Assembly: GCF_017639205.1 (NCBI RefSeq)
Contig: NZ_CP071139.1
Location: 7,873,501 to 7,937,500, forward strand
DNA length: 64,000 nt
Origin: Streptomyces nojiriensis
GTDB lineage: Bacteria; Actinomycetota; Actinomycetes; Streptomycetales; Streptomycetaceae
Reading direction: 5' to 3'
Under the pieces are notes generated by a model that worked only from the letters and a program-made list of their open reading frames with translations, made no database searches and was not told the DNA's origin. Within the stretch, counting starts at the first letter, position 1. Each line of letters starts with the position of its first letter. Position numbers and translations under genes: made by a program. Below, one piece after another: positions 13,201 through 19,800 of the stretch.

Positions 13201-13712
13201 TGCGGGGCATGGGCGCCGACGAGGCCGAACGGAGCCTGCTCGGCCTGGTCCGTACGCACGTTGCCGCGGTCCTCGGGCACGACGGGGCCGCCTCGGTCGA
13301 GGCGGGCCGCGCCTTCAAGGAGCTCGGCTTCGACTCGCTCACCGCGGTCGAACTGCGCACCCGCCTCGGCTCCGCCACCGGACTGCGGCTGCCCGCCAGC
13401 CTCGTCTTCGACCACCCGACGCCCGCCGCCCTGGCCGCGCACCTGCGCGCGGAACTCCTCGGCGGGGACACGGCGCCCGCGCTCCCGGCGCTCGCGGAGA
13501 TCGACAAGCTGGAGTTCCTCCTGACGTCGGTCCCCGAGGACGACGCCGCCGAACGCGCCCGCGTGACGGCGCGCCTCGAAGCGCTCCTGGCGAACTGGAA
13601 CGAGACGGACCGGGCCGCGGCCCACGCCCTGGAGGACGAGGAGGACGCCATCGAATCGGCGTCCGCCGAAGACCTCTTCGACATCATCAACAACGAATTC
13701 GGAAAAGCCTGA
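1..13712 (+). CDS. Modular type I polyketide synthase subunit A (5'-partial, modules A1-A3)
   Basis: This extends an acyl chain by three two-carbon units in the cytoplasm. The reading frame is already open at the window edge (first whole codon at 3) and the first Met, at 6, lies inside a KS, so the true start is upstream. Domains in order: KS C-terminus 1-205 (GTNAH motif), AT 528-1400, DH 1599-2430, KR 2470-3900, ACP 3960-4200; KS 4275-5555, AT 5880-6760, KR 6940-8480, ACP 8540-8775; KS 8826-10103, AT 10430-11310, KR 11505-13110, ACP 13230-13465. A C-terminal docking segment follows (13476-13709: helical region with LEALLANWNE, then an acidic tail ending DLFDIINNEFG). Both whole KSs keep Cys-His-His (TACS, EAHGTGT, KSNIGH). 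All ATs look malonyl-specific. The stop is TGA at 13710-13712. The docking tail is of the kind that pairs with the N-terminus of B, 90 nt downstream. Function is certain at family level; the product is inferred. Confidence 0.97.
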   Translation, partial: KMVLAIQHGVLPQTLHVNEPTPHVDWTAGDIALLTEQRAWPETGRPRRAGISSFGFSGTNAHTIIEQAPDAPEAEPSAQPQERPGGVMPWVLSAKSEAALRVQAERLEVLLASDELLEPADVAYALATSRSALERRAVVVAEEREEFLAALRALAAGEQAAGLVRGTAAAPGSTAFLFTGQGSQRLGMGRELYDTHPAFADALDAICARMDAHLELPLKDVLFGDSAAVLDRTEYTQPALFAVEVALFRLVESWGVKPDFLSGHSIGEIAAAHAAEVLSLDDACALVAARGRLMQALPSGGVMIAVQASEDEVLPLLTDRVSIAAVNGPRSVVVAGDEDAAAAVVEVFADRKSKRLTVSHAFHSPHMDGMLDAFRQVVEGLSFGAPRIPVVSNLTGALVTDEMGSADFWVRHVREAVRFLDGIRALEAAGVTTYLELGPDGVLSALAQDCVAQDAVFVPALRKGRPEAEAVTTALAQAHAHGVTVDWAAYFAGTGARRVDLPTYAFQRQRFWPSAAVFAAGDPEAIGLGDAGHPLLGAAVTLADSEGVLLAGRLSLDTHPWLADHTIHGGVLLPGTAFVDLAIRAGDQVGCDVVEELTLEAPLVLPERGGVQLQLVIEAPMAPGRRAFSVYSRRQDALAEEPWTRHGSGVLAAGARPEAEQEFGELAVWPPSGAVPVDVDGLYAELLGDGMAYGPLFQGLKAAWRRGGELFTEVALPEDGRGDAARFGLHPALLDAGLHAIGHGDPAAEGAGAMLPFSWVGVSLYAVGASSLRMRLTPHSPDDRHTLALLIADETGRPVAAVESLTLRPASADQVNAAGASHLESLFRVEWEPAAIGSVTSAGLRWAVLGRDEIGLAGAGAQITEYADVVAFGSALEAGEPAPDAVFVLPSADVLDGDDAAGSVHTAVNGALASVQEWLADDRFAASRLVWVTSGAVAVGAGSGVRDLPGSAVRGLLRSAQSENPGQLVMLDLDVELDAVSVAAIPAALAAGEPELAVRAGVVSVPRLVRVPSADGAAEAPVVLGDPSGTVLVTGATGGLGRLFARHLVSAHGARRLLLVSRRGSAAEGAGELVAELAELGARAELAACDLADRDAVAALLGSVPAEHPLTAVVHTAGVLDDGVVSALTPERVATVLRPKVDAAWNLHELTRDLDLSAFVLFSGAAAAFGAAGQASYAAANAFLEALAEQRRAEGLAATALAWGLWAPQAGSGGGSGGGMAAGLDDANLRRIARDGVGGLAADEGLALFDTAMAVDSAVLLPIRLDLAVLRAQAVSAGSTPALLRALVRVPARRTVERRGGGSETGSPLVARLLALPVAEHEGVLLDLVCGRVAAVLGHTGAEAVDAERAFRDLGFDSLTAVELRNVLKTETGLRLPPTLIFDYPTPAALARHLLSELAVTDGSAEAAGVRGLSTPVRAAVGLADDPIVIVGMGCRFPGGVRTPEELWQLVATGGDGITAFPSDRGWDVEALYHPDPDHVGTSYTREGGFLHDAAEFDPAFFGISPREALAMDPQQRLLLETSWEAFERAGIDPATLRGSRTGVFAGVMYHDYATGYGNGEELPEGVEGYLGTGNSGSIASGRVSYAFGLEGPAVTVDTACSSSLVALHWAIQALRQGECDMALAGGVAIMATPETFVDFSRQRGLSADGRCKSFAAAADGTGWAEGAGMLLVERQSDAVRNGHPILAVVRGSAINQDGASNGLTAPNGPSQQRVIREALASAGLSAADVDAVEAHGTGTRLGDPIEAQALLATYGQDRPEGRPLLLGSIKSNIGHTQAAAGVAGVIKMIMAMRHGVLPQTLHVDAPSPQVDWEDGDVSLLTDATDWPETGRPRRAGVSSFGISGTNAHTIIEQPPVVLEPAEAPADATPLPVVPWLLSAKGENALRAQARQLQAHVLAAPDVRPVDVAWSLAANRASFEDRAAVVAADREGLLAALEALAEGRSTAAVVNGSPVGGKVAFLFTGQGSQRLGMGRELYDAFPVFAAALDAVCERFDSQLELPLKDVLFGDDAAVLDRTEFTQPALFAVEVALFRLVESWGVNADFLSGHSIGEIVAAHVAGVFSLEDACTLVAARGRLMQALPSGGVMIAVQASEDEVLPLLTDRVSIAAVNGPRSVVIAGDEDVATAVVEAFADRKSKRLTVSHAFHSPHMDGMLEDFRQVVEGLSFGAPRIPVVSNLTGALVTDEMGSVEFWVRHVREAVRFLDGMRVLEEAGVTTYLELGPGGVLSAMGQECVAGEGSAFVPVLRAGRPETETTVAAVAQAHTRGLEVNWQALFTGSGARYVDLPTYAFQRQRYWLPMAGPARSGAADEVDSRFWDAVEREDLESLAATLDMDGENAWDKVLPALPTLSAWRRGLRTQSDVDRWRYRVSWKPLTDAGTGAPLSGLWLVVAPAGVDDTAVADALAARGAEVRRVVVEPGTDRAALAELLSGAGAIAGVVSLLALDEAAGVVATAGLMQALGDVGVEAPLWCLTRGAVSVGRSDRLVSAVQAQVWGLGRVAALEVPGRWGGLVDLPEVWDERAMSRLVGVLGGAGEDQVAVRSSGVFGRRLVRATGGAASTSWTPSGTVLVTGGTGALGGRLARWLAGAGVERLVLTSRRGADAPGAAELVAELSGLGVEVSVVACDASDRDALRALLEAEADTLTAVVHTAGVLDDGVLDALTPERFESVLRAKATSALNLHELTIELGIELSAFVLFSSMSGVTGAAGQANYAAANAYLDALAEQRRAAGLAATSIAWGPWAEGGMAADEAMDARMRREGLPPMAPDTAMAVLRQSVASSADAALLVADVDWERFAPAFSVVRPSSLFAELSEIRPAGPMARAAGDTESPVGRLAGLGAAELERELLGLVRTHVAAVLGHDGVDAVGAERAFKELGFDSLTAVELRNRLGAATGVSLPATLIFDYPTASALMGFLRDELLGTEARITGPVAPTVKAVEDDPIAIVAMSCRFPGGVRTPEDLWQLLATGGDAIGEFPVDRGWDLDRLYSPDADQQGTFYAREGGFLYDVADFDADFFGISPREALAMDPQQRLLLETTWETFERAGIAPSSVRGSQAGVFIGTNGQDYGATLNTVPDGIEGFLGTGNAASVVSGRLSYAFGLEGPAVTVDTACSASLVALHWAIQALRSGECSLALAGGVTVMSSPGAYIDFSRQRGLAADGRIKAFAADADGTGWGEGVGMLLVERLSDAQRNGHPVLAVVRGSAINQDGASNGLTAPNGPSQQRVIRQALASAGLSAAEVDAVEAHGTGTRLGDPIEAQALLATYGQERVDGRPLLLGSIKSNIGHTQAAAGVAGVIKMVLAIQHGVLPQTLHVNEPTPHVDWTAGDIALLTEQRAWPETGRPRRAGISSFGFSGTNAHTIIEQAPDAPEAEPSAQPQERPGGVMPWVLSAKSEAALRVQAERLEVLLASDELLEPADVAYALATSRSALERRAVVVAQEREEFLAALRALAAGEQAAGLVRGTAAAPGSTAFLFTGQGSQRLGMGRELYDTHPAFADALDAICARMDAHLELPLKDVLFGDSAAVLDRTEYTQPALFAVEVALFRLLESWGLRPDFLSGHSIGEIAAAHVAGVLSLEDACELVAARGRLMQALPSGGVMIAVQASEDEILPLLTDRVSIAAVNGPQSVVVAGDEDAAVAVTSAFPDRKSKRLTVSHAFHSPHMDGMLADFRKVAEGITYGSPRIPVVSNLTGALVTDEMGSADFWVRHVREAVRFLDGIRALEAAGVTTYVELGPDGVLSALAQDCVTQDAVFVPALRKGRPEAEAVTTALAQAHAHGVTVDWRAYFAATAAGARRVDLPTYPFQRKRYWLEEAPRPAAVESGAGTAGGAVDAAFWEAVDNADLAALTATLEIDADQPLSALLPALSAWRRQRAERSLVDGWRYGVTWKPLGDPDATARPAGTWLVVTAATGAGPALPGIADALRARGADVREVALDAATTDRAAVADRLRTALAGNRADGVLSLLALAEAPHPAHPAAPAGLLLAGALVQALGDAEVDAPLWCVTTGAVATGPSDRVRSAAQAQTWGFGRVVALEHPERWGGLVDLPGSPDARALDRLLAVLAGGKDAYEDQLAVRSAGLLARRIGHAAPAAVGSGGGAVERAPWRPRGTVLVTGGTGALGAHVARWLAAHGAEHLVLAGRRGADAPGVEALVAEVSALGARATAVACDVADRESVGELLAALRDDTSGPGLTAVFHTAGVGQFAPLAETGAGDVAAVLSAKVCGAEHLDELLGDTQLDAFVLFSSIAGVWGSGGQAAYAAANAHLDALAQRRRDRGLTATAVAWGPWGEGGLVADDEAALQLRRRGLPVMAPELSIAALQQALDADDTTVTVADVDWELFVPAFTAARPRPLIADLPEVRRVLEAEQHGVGSGLGADAAGDGAGEPARLVAELRGMGADEAERSLLGLVRTHVAAVLGHDGAASVEAGRAFKELGFDSLTAVELRTRLGSATGLRLPASLVFDHPTPAALAAHLRAELLGGDTAPALPALAEIDKLEFLLTSVPEDDAAERARVTARLEALLANWNETDRAAAHALEDEEDAIESASAEDLFDIINNEFGKA
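4275..8775 (+). other. PKS module A2 KS-AT-KR-ACP: malonyl extender, beta-hydroxyl (B-type KR)
   Basis: KS active-site Cys is at 4803-4805 (TACSSSL). The AT has the malonyl signature (GHSIGE, HAFH). There is no DH; between AT and KR lies a dimerization-element-like segment (FWDAVEREDLESLA). The KR has TGGTGALGG, LDD at 7968-7976 (B-type, D-configured alcohol expected) and Tyr near 8145. The ACP Ser is at 8646-8648. Third codon positions shift towards G and T within the KR (about 7120-8250), and this region is very similar to the KRs of C2 and C3. Confidence 0.93.
8826..13470 (+). other. PKS module A3 KS-AT-KR-ACP: malonyl extender, beta-hydroxyl (A-type KR)
   Basis: KS Cys is at 9345-9347 (TACSASL). 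The AT is malonyl-type. The KR lacks the LDD motif (sequence at that place is VGQFAPL) and has Trp at 12771-12773, exactly eight residues before the catalytic Tyr (12795-12797). This is the established fingerprint of an A-type KR giving the opposite alcohol configuration to A2. ACP Ser is near 13335. This is the last module of subunit A and is followed directly by the docking tail. Confidence 0.92.
9904..10655 (+). repeat. 752-bp intra-locus repeat, copy 2 (module A3)
   Basis: Counterpart of 1-752. The first part, to about 10065, is also almost identical to 39720-39870 in module C4, so three modules share the end-of-KS sequence. Confidence 0.9.
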
Positions 13713-13716
13713 ACCT

Positions 13717-13755
13717 GATGCCCGATCCGATGCCCGATCGGCTTTCCCAGCCGAT
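13717..13755 (+). repeat. Two 11-bp direct repeats plus small hairpin between genes A and B
   Basis: GATGCCCGATC occurs at 13717-13727 and again at 13729-13739, a spacing of 12 bp. The second copy runs into an inverted repeat, ATCGGCT (13737-13743) and AGCCGAT (13749-13755), with a 5-nt loop. The gap is only 90 nt and the hairpin is short without a T-run, so a strong terminator is unlikely. An mRNA-processing or translational-coupling role is possible but unproven. Confidence 0.55.
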
Positions 13756-13786
13756 TCCGAATCCCGTATGCATTCCGCATTTCTCC

Positions 13787-13795
13787 AGGAGGTGA
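13787..13795 (+). promoter_or_regulatory. Ribosome-binding site of gene B (AGGAGGTGA)
   Basis: A near-perfect anti-16S sequence lies 7 nt before the GTG at 13803. It fixes that GTG as the start, because the first residues after it form the expected N-terminal docking coiled coil. Confidence 0.9.
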
Positions 13796-13802
13796 CGTTC
13801 CA

Positions 13803-16800
13803 GTGGCCGGCGCGAACGAAGAAAAGCTTCTCGAAAACCTGAAGTGGATGACCACGGAGCTGCGGCGGGCCCGCCGCCGTCTCCAGGAGGTCGAGCAGGA
13901 CGCCCACGAGCCCCTCGCCATCGTCGCGATGAGCTGCCGCTTCCCGGGCGGAGTGGGCTCCCCGGAGGACCTGTGGCGGCTGGTCGCCGAGGGCGGTGAC
14001 GCCATCACCGGATTCCCCGGGGACCGCGGCTGGGACATCGCCTCCCTCGCCGACCCCGACCCCGACCGCAAGGGCACCTTCTACAACACCGGCGGCGGAT
14101 TCCTCACCGACGCCACCGTGTTCGACCCCGGATTCTTCGGCATATCGCCGCGCGAAGCCCTCGCCATGGACCCGCAGCAGCGCCAGATCCTGGAAGCGTC
14201 CTGGGAGGTGTTCGAGCGGGCCGGAATCGATCCGGCGTCCGTGCGCGGCAGCCGTACCGGCGTCTACATCGGCGCGGGCGCCATGGGGTACGGGGCCGAC
14301 CTGCGGGAGGTCCCGGAGGGGCTCGAAGGGCTGCTCCTGACGGGCGGCGCGACGAGCGTGCTGTCGGGCCGGGTCAGCTACGTCCTCGGCCTGGAGGGGC
14401 CCGCCGCGACCATCGACACGGCCTGCTCCTCCTCCCTCGTGGCCCTGCACCTGGCCGGGCAGGCCCTGCGCCAGCGCGAGTGCACGCTCGCCCTGGTCGG
14501 CGGCGTCTGCGTGATGCCCACCCCCGACGTGTTCGTCGAGTTCAGCCGTCAGCGCGGCCTCGCCGCCGACGGGCGCTGCAAGTCGTTCGCGGCGGCCGCC
14601 GACGGCACCGGCTGGTCCGAGGGCGTCGGCGTCCTCCTGGTGGAGCGCCTCTCCGACGCCCGCCGCAACGGGCACCCCGTGCTCGCCGTGGTCCGTGGCT
14701 CCGCCGTCAACCAGGACGGCGCCAGCAACGGCCTGACCGCCCCCAACGGCCCCTCCCAGCAGCGCGTCATCCGCCAGGCCCTGGAGAGCGCCCGGCTGTC
14801 GGCCGCCGAGGTCGACGCCGTCGAGGCCCACGGCACGGGCACCCGGCTCGGGGACCCCATCGAGGCGCAGGCCCTCCTGGCCACGTACGGCCAGGACCGC
14901 CCGGAGGGCCGGCCGCTGCGCCTGGGCTCCCTCAAGTCCAACATCGGCCACACGCAGGCCGCCGCCGGTGTCGCCGGCATCATCAAGACGGTCATGGCGA
15001 TCCGCCACGGGGTGCTGCCGCGGACCCTGCACGTCGACGAGCCGACCCCCGACGTCGACTGGTCGAGCGGAGCGGTGTCGCTGCTGACCGAGTCCATGGC
15101 GTGGCCCGAGACCGGGGCCCCGCGCCGCGCGGCCGTCTCCGCCTTCGGGGTGAGCGGCACCAACGCGCACACCATCATCGAGCAGGCCCCGCAGGAGGAG
15201 CGATCGGAGGGTGAGGTCCCGGAGGGTGAGACGCCCGCCCAGGCCCCCGCCCCGGCCGCCGCCAGGCCCGCCGTGCTCCCCTGGACGCTGTCGGCCCGCA
15301 GCGCCGCCGCCCTGCGCGCCCAGGCCGCCCGCCTGATCGCCGCCCGCGCCCAGGACGGCGCCGCCCCGGCCCTCGACCTCGGCTACTCCCTCGCCACCAC
15401 GCGCGGCGCCCTCGAACACCGCGCGGTGCTCCTCGGCCGTACGGACGAGGACCTCGCCGCCGCCCTCGCCGCGCTCGCCGCCGGCCAGGAGGCCGCGGGC
15501 CTGGTCACGGACAGCGTCGCCGAGGGCCGCACCGCGTTCCTGTTCACGGGCCAGGGCAGCCAGCGCCCCGGCATGGGCCGCGAACTGTACGAGACCCACC
15601 CGGTGTTCGCGGACGCTCTCGACGCGGTGTGCGCACGGCTGGAACTCCCACTGAAGGACGTCCTGTTCGGGTCCGACGCCGCGGTGCTGGACCGTACGGA
15701 GTACGCCCAGCCCGCGCTGTTCGCCGTCGAGGTGGCGCTGTTCCGGCTCCTCGAATCCTGGGGTCTGCGGCCGGACTTCGTCTCCGGCCACTCCATCGGC
15801 GAGATCGCCGCCGCGCACGTCGCCGGCGTGTTCTCCCTGGACGACGCGTGCACCCTGGTCGCCGCGCGGGGACGCCTGATGCAGGCGCTGCCCGCCGGCG
15901 GCGCCATGATCGCCGTCCAGGCCTCCGAGGACGAGGTCCTGCCGCTGCTGACCGATCGCGTGAGCATCGCCGCCGTCAACGGCCCTCGGTCGGTGGTCAT
16001 CGCCGGTGACGAGGACGCCGCGACGGCGGTCGCCGAGTCGTTCGCCGACCGCAAGACCAAGCGCCTTACCGTCAGCCATGCGTTCCACTCGCCGCACATG
16101 GACGGCATGCTCGACGCCTTCCGCCAGGTCGTGGCGGGGCTGACGTACGACAGCCCCAGCATCCCGATCGTGTCCAACCTGACCGGCGCCCTCGTCACCG
16201 ACGAGATCGCCTCACCCGACTTCTGGGTCCGCCACGTCCGCGATGCCGTCCGCTTCCTCGACGGTATCCGGGCCCTGGAGGACGCCGGAGTCACCACGTA
16301 CGTCGAACTCGGCCCCGACGGCGTGCTGTCCGCGCTCGCCCAGGACTGCGTGACCGGCGATAACGCGGCCTTCGTTCCCGCACTGCGCGCCGGCCGGCCC
16401 GAACCCGAGACGGCCCTCGGCGCCCTCGCCCGCGCCCACGCCCACGGCGCCACCGTCGACTGGCAGGCGTACTTCGCCGGCACCGGCGCCCAGCGCGTCG
16501 ACCTGCCCACCTACGCCTTCCAGCACGAGCGCTACTGGCTGGAGCCCGGTGCCGCGCCCGCCGGCGACGTCAGCGTCGCCGGACTCGACCCGGCCGCGCA
16601 CCCGCTGCTCGGCGCGGCCGTCACCCTGGCCGGCTCCGAGCAGGTGCTGTGCACCGGCCGGCTCTCCCTGCGCACCCAGCCTTGGCTCGCCGGCCACACC
16701 GTGGCCGGCACGGCCGTCCTGTCGGGCGCCGCGTTCGTCGAACTCGCCGTACGCGCGGGCGACCAGGCCGGCTGCGGGCACGTCGAGGAGCTGGTGCTCG

Positions 16801-19800
16801 ACGCGCCGCTCGCGCTGCCCGCCGACGGCGGCGTCCGCGTCCAGGTGCTCGTCGAGAGCCCCGACGAGCAGGGCCGCCGTACCTTCACCGTGTCCGCCCG
16901 GCCGGAGGACGACACCACCGGCGCCACCGGGTGGACGCGCCACGCCCACGGCGCCCTCGCGCCCGCCGCGCGCGCCACGGCCCTCGACCTGGCCGCGTGG
17001 CCGCCCGCCGGGGCGGAAGCCCTCGCCACCGACGACCTCCACGCCACCGTCGAGGCGGCCTGGCACCTCGACGGCGCGTACTTCGCCCAGGTGCGCCTGC
17101 CCGAGAGCGACCCGCAGGAGCGCCCGCACGCGGCCGACTTCGGCCTGCACCCGGCGCTGCTGGACGCCGCCGCGCACGCCGCGCTCGCCCTGGCACTCCC
17201 GTACGCCGACCGTCCGGGCCCGGGCGTCGGGCCGGGCAGTGTCTGGTCGGACGTGACCCTGCACGCGCAGGGCGCGGGCGCCCTGCGCGTCCGTATCCGG
17301 CCAGCCGCCGACGGCGCGTTCGCCCTGGACCTCGCCGACGACCTCGGCGACCCGGTCGCGAGCGTCGGCCGACTGGCCCCGCGGCCGTTCACGGACGGGA
17401 CCACCGGGACGACCGGCGCCCCGCTGCCGGTACCGGCCGTCCTGCGCGAGGCACTGTTCCAGCTCGACTGGGCGCCGCTGCCGCTCCGGCCGGACGCCGT
17501 CGCAGCCGAGCCCGCCGGCGGCTGGGCCGTCCTCGGCCCCACCGGCCTCGGCCGGGCCACCCGCTACGCCGACCTGGCCGAGCTGGGCGCGGCGGTCGAC
17601 GCGGGCCTGCCCGTACCGGCTTACGTCCTGGCACCGTTCCCCCGCCAGAGCGGCCCCCTCGCGGCGGACACCCTGCGCGAGGCCGCGCACCAGGCGCTCG
17701 CCCTCGTGCGCGCCTGGTCCGCCGACACCCGGTTCGAGGCGTCCCGCCTGGTCGTCGTGACCGGCGGCGCGGTCGCCGGGCCCGGCGAAGGCGGCGAGGA
17801 CCTCCCGCACGCCGCCGTCCGGGGGCTGCTGCGTTCGGCGGAGACCGAGAACCCCGGCCGCTTCCTCCTCGCCGACGTCCGCGACCTGGCCGGCCTCGCC
17901 GACCCGGACGAGAGCGCACTCCTCGCCGCGGCCCTCGCCTCCGGCGAGCCCGAGCTGCTGCTGCGCGACGGGGCCGTCCACGTACCGCGGCTGCGCCGCA
18001 CCCCGCCCGCCGCCGCCCCCGCGGCCGACGCCGTCGTCATCGACCCGGACGGCACCGCCCTGATCACCGGCGGCTCCGGCACCCTCGCCGGGATCGTCGC
18101 CCGCCACCTCGTCACCGCCCACGGCGTACGCCGCCTGCTGCTGCTCAGCCGCCGCGGCGCCGACGCGCCCGGGGCCGCCGCACGCACCGCGGAACTGGCC
18201 GCGCTGGGCGCCGAGGTCACCTGGGCGGCGTGCGACGCCGCCGACCGCGACGCCCTCGCCGCCGTCCTGGCCGGCATCCCCGCCGAGCACCCGCTCACCA
18301 CCGTGATCCACACGGCGGGCGTCCTCGACGACGGCGTGCTCGGATCCCTCACCCCCGAGCGCCTGGACGCCGTCCTGCGGCCGAAGGCCGTCGCCGCCCT
18401 CCACCTGCACGAACTCACGCGCGACCTGCCGGTGACGGCGTTCGTCCTCTACTCCGCCATCGCCGGCACCCTCGGCAGCGCGGGCCAGGCCAACTACGCC
18501 TGCGCCAACGTGTTCCTGGACGCCCTCGCCCAGCACCGCCGCCACCAGGGCCTGTCGGCCACCGCCCTCGCCTGGGGCCTGTGGGCCGACGCCAGCGGCA
18601 TGACCGCCGGCCTCGACGAGACGCAGCTGCGACGCATGGAGCAGCACGGCATGGGAGCCCTGACCGCCGCCGACGGCATGGCCCTGCTGGACGCGGCGCT
18701 GGCCTGCGGCCGGCCCGTCCTCGTCCCCGCCCGCCTCAACCCCGCCGCACTGCGCGACGCCGCCGCACCCGGCCCCGTCGCCCCCGTGTTCCGCGAACTC
18801 CTCGGCGCGGCCGGGCGCCGTACCGCGCGCACCCGTACCGACGCGGGCACCCCGCTCGCCGAACGGCTGACCGGACTCACCCGCCCCGAACAGGACCGCG
18901 CCCTGCTGGACCTGGTAAGGGCGCAGGTCGCCTCCGTACTCGGCCACGCCTCGGCCGAACAGGTCGAGCCCGCCAAGGCGTTCAAGGACCTCGGCTTCGA
19001 CTCGCTGACCGCCGTCGAACTGCGCAACCGTCTCGGTGCGGCCACCGGGCTGCGCCTGGCCACCACGCTCGTCTTCGACCACCCCACGCCCACCGCCCTC
19101 GCCCGCCGGCTGCGCGCCGAACTCCTCGGAGACACCGACGACGCAGACGCGGACGCCACACCCGGCGCTGCCGCGGCCCTCGCCGACGACCCCATCGCGA
19201 TCGTCGCCATGAGCTGCCGCTACCCCGGGGGAGTCCGCAGCCCCGAGGAGCTGTGGCACCTCGTCGAGACCGGCGGCGACGCGATCGCCGGACTCCCCGG
19301 CAACCGCGGCTGGGACACCGCCGAGCTGTACGCCGGACAGGACGACCGCCGCACCTTCGCGGGCGGATTCGTCCACGACGCGGACTCCTTCGACGCCGAC
19401 TTCTTCGGCATCTCGCCGCGCGAGGCCCTCGCCATGGACCCGCAGCAGCGACTGCTCCTCGAAACCTCCTGGGAGGCCATCGAACGGGCGGGCATCGACC
19501 CGTCGTCGCTGCGCGGGACCCGGGCCGGCGTGTTCGTCGGCGCCTCGTACGGCGGCTACGACGCCCAGCTGGAGCGCTCCGACGACCCGGACGGCGTCCT
19601 CGGCCACGTGATGACCGGCAACGCGGGCAGCGTCATGTCCGGCCGCGTCTCCTACGCCCTCGGCCTGGAGGGCCCCGCCGTCACCGTCGACACGGCCTGC
19701 TCCTCGTCGCTGGTCGCCCTGCACTGGGCGATCCAGGCACTGCGGGGCGGCGAATGCACCCTCGCGCTCGCGGGCGGGGTGACGGTGATGTCGACGCCCG

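Noticed and set aside
17997..18120. KR of B1 as inactive because the NADPH loop reads TGGSGTLA rather than ending in Gly
   Set aside because: The KR of C4 has the same Ala and both keep LDD, Lys, Ser and Tyr; one Ala in this loop is not enough to call the domain dead.
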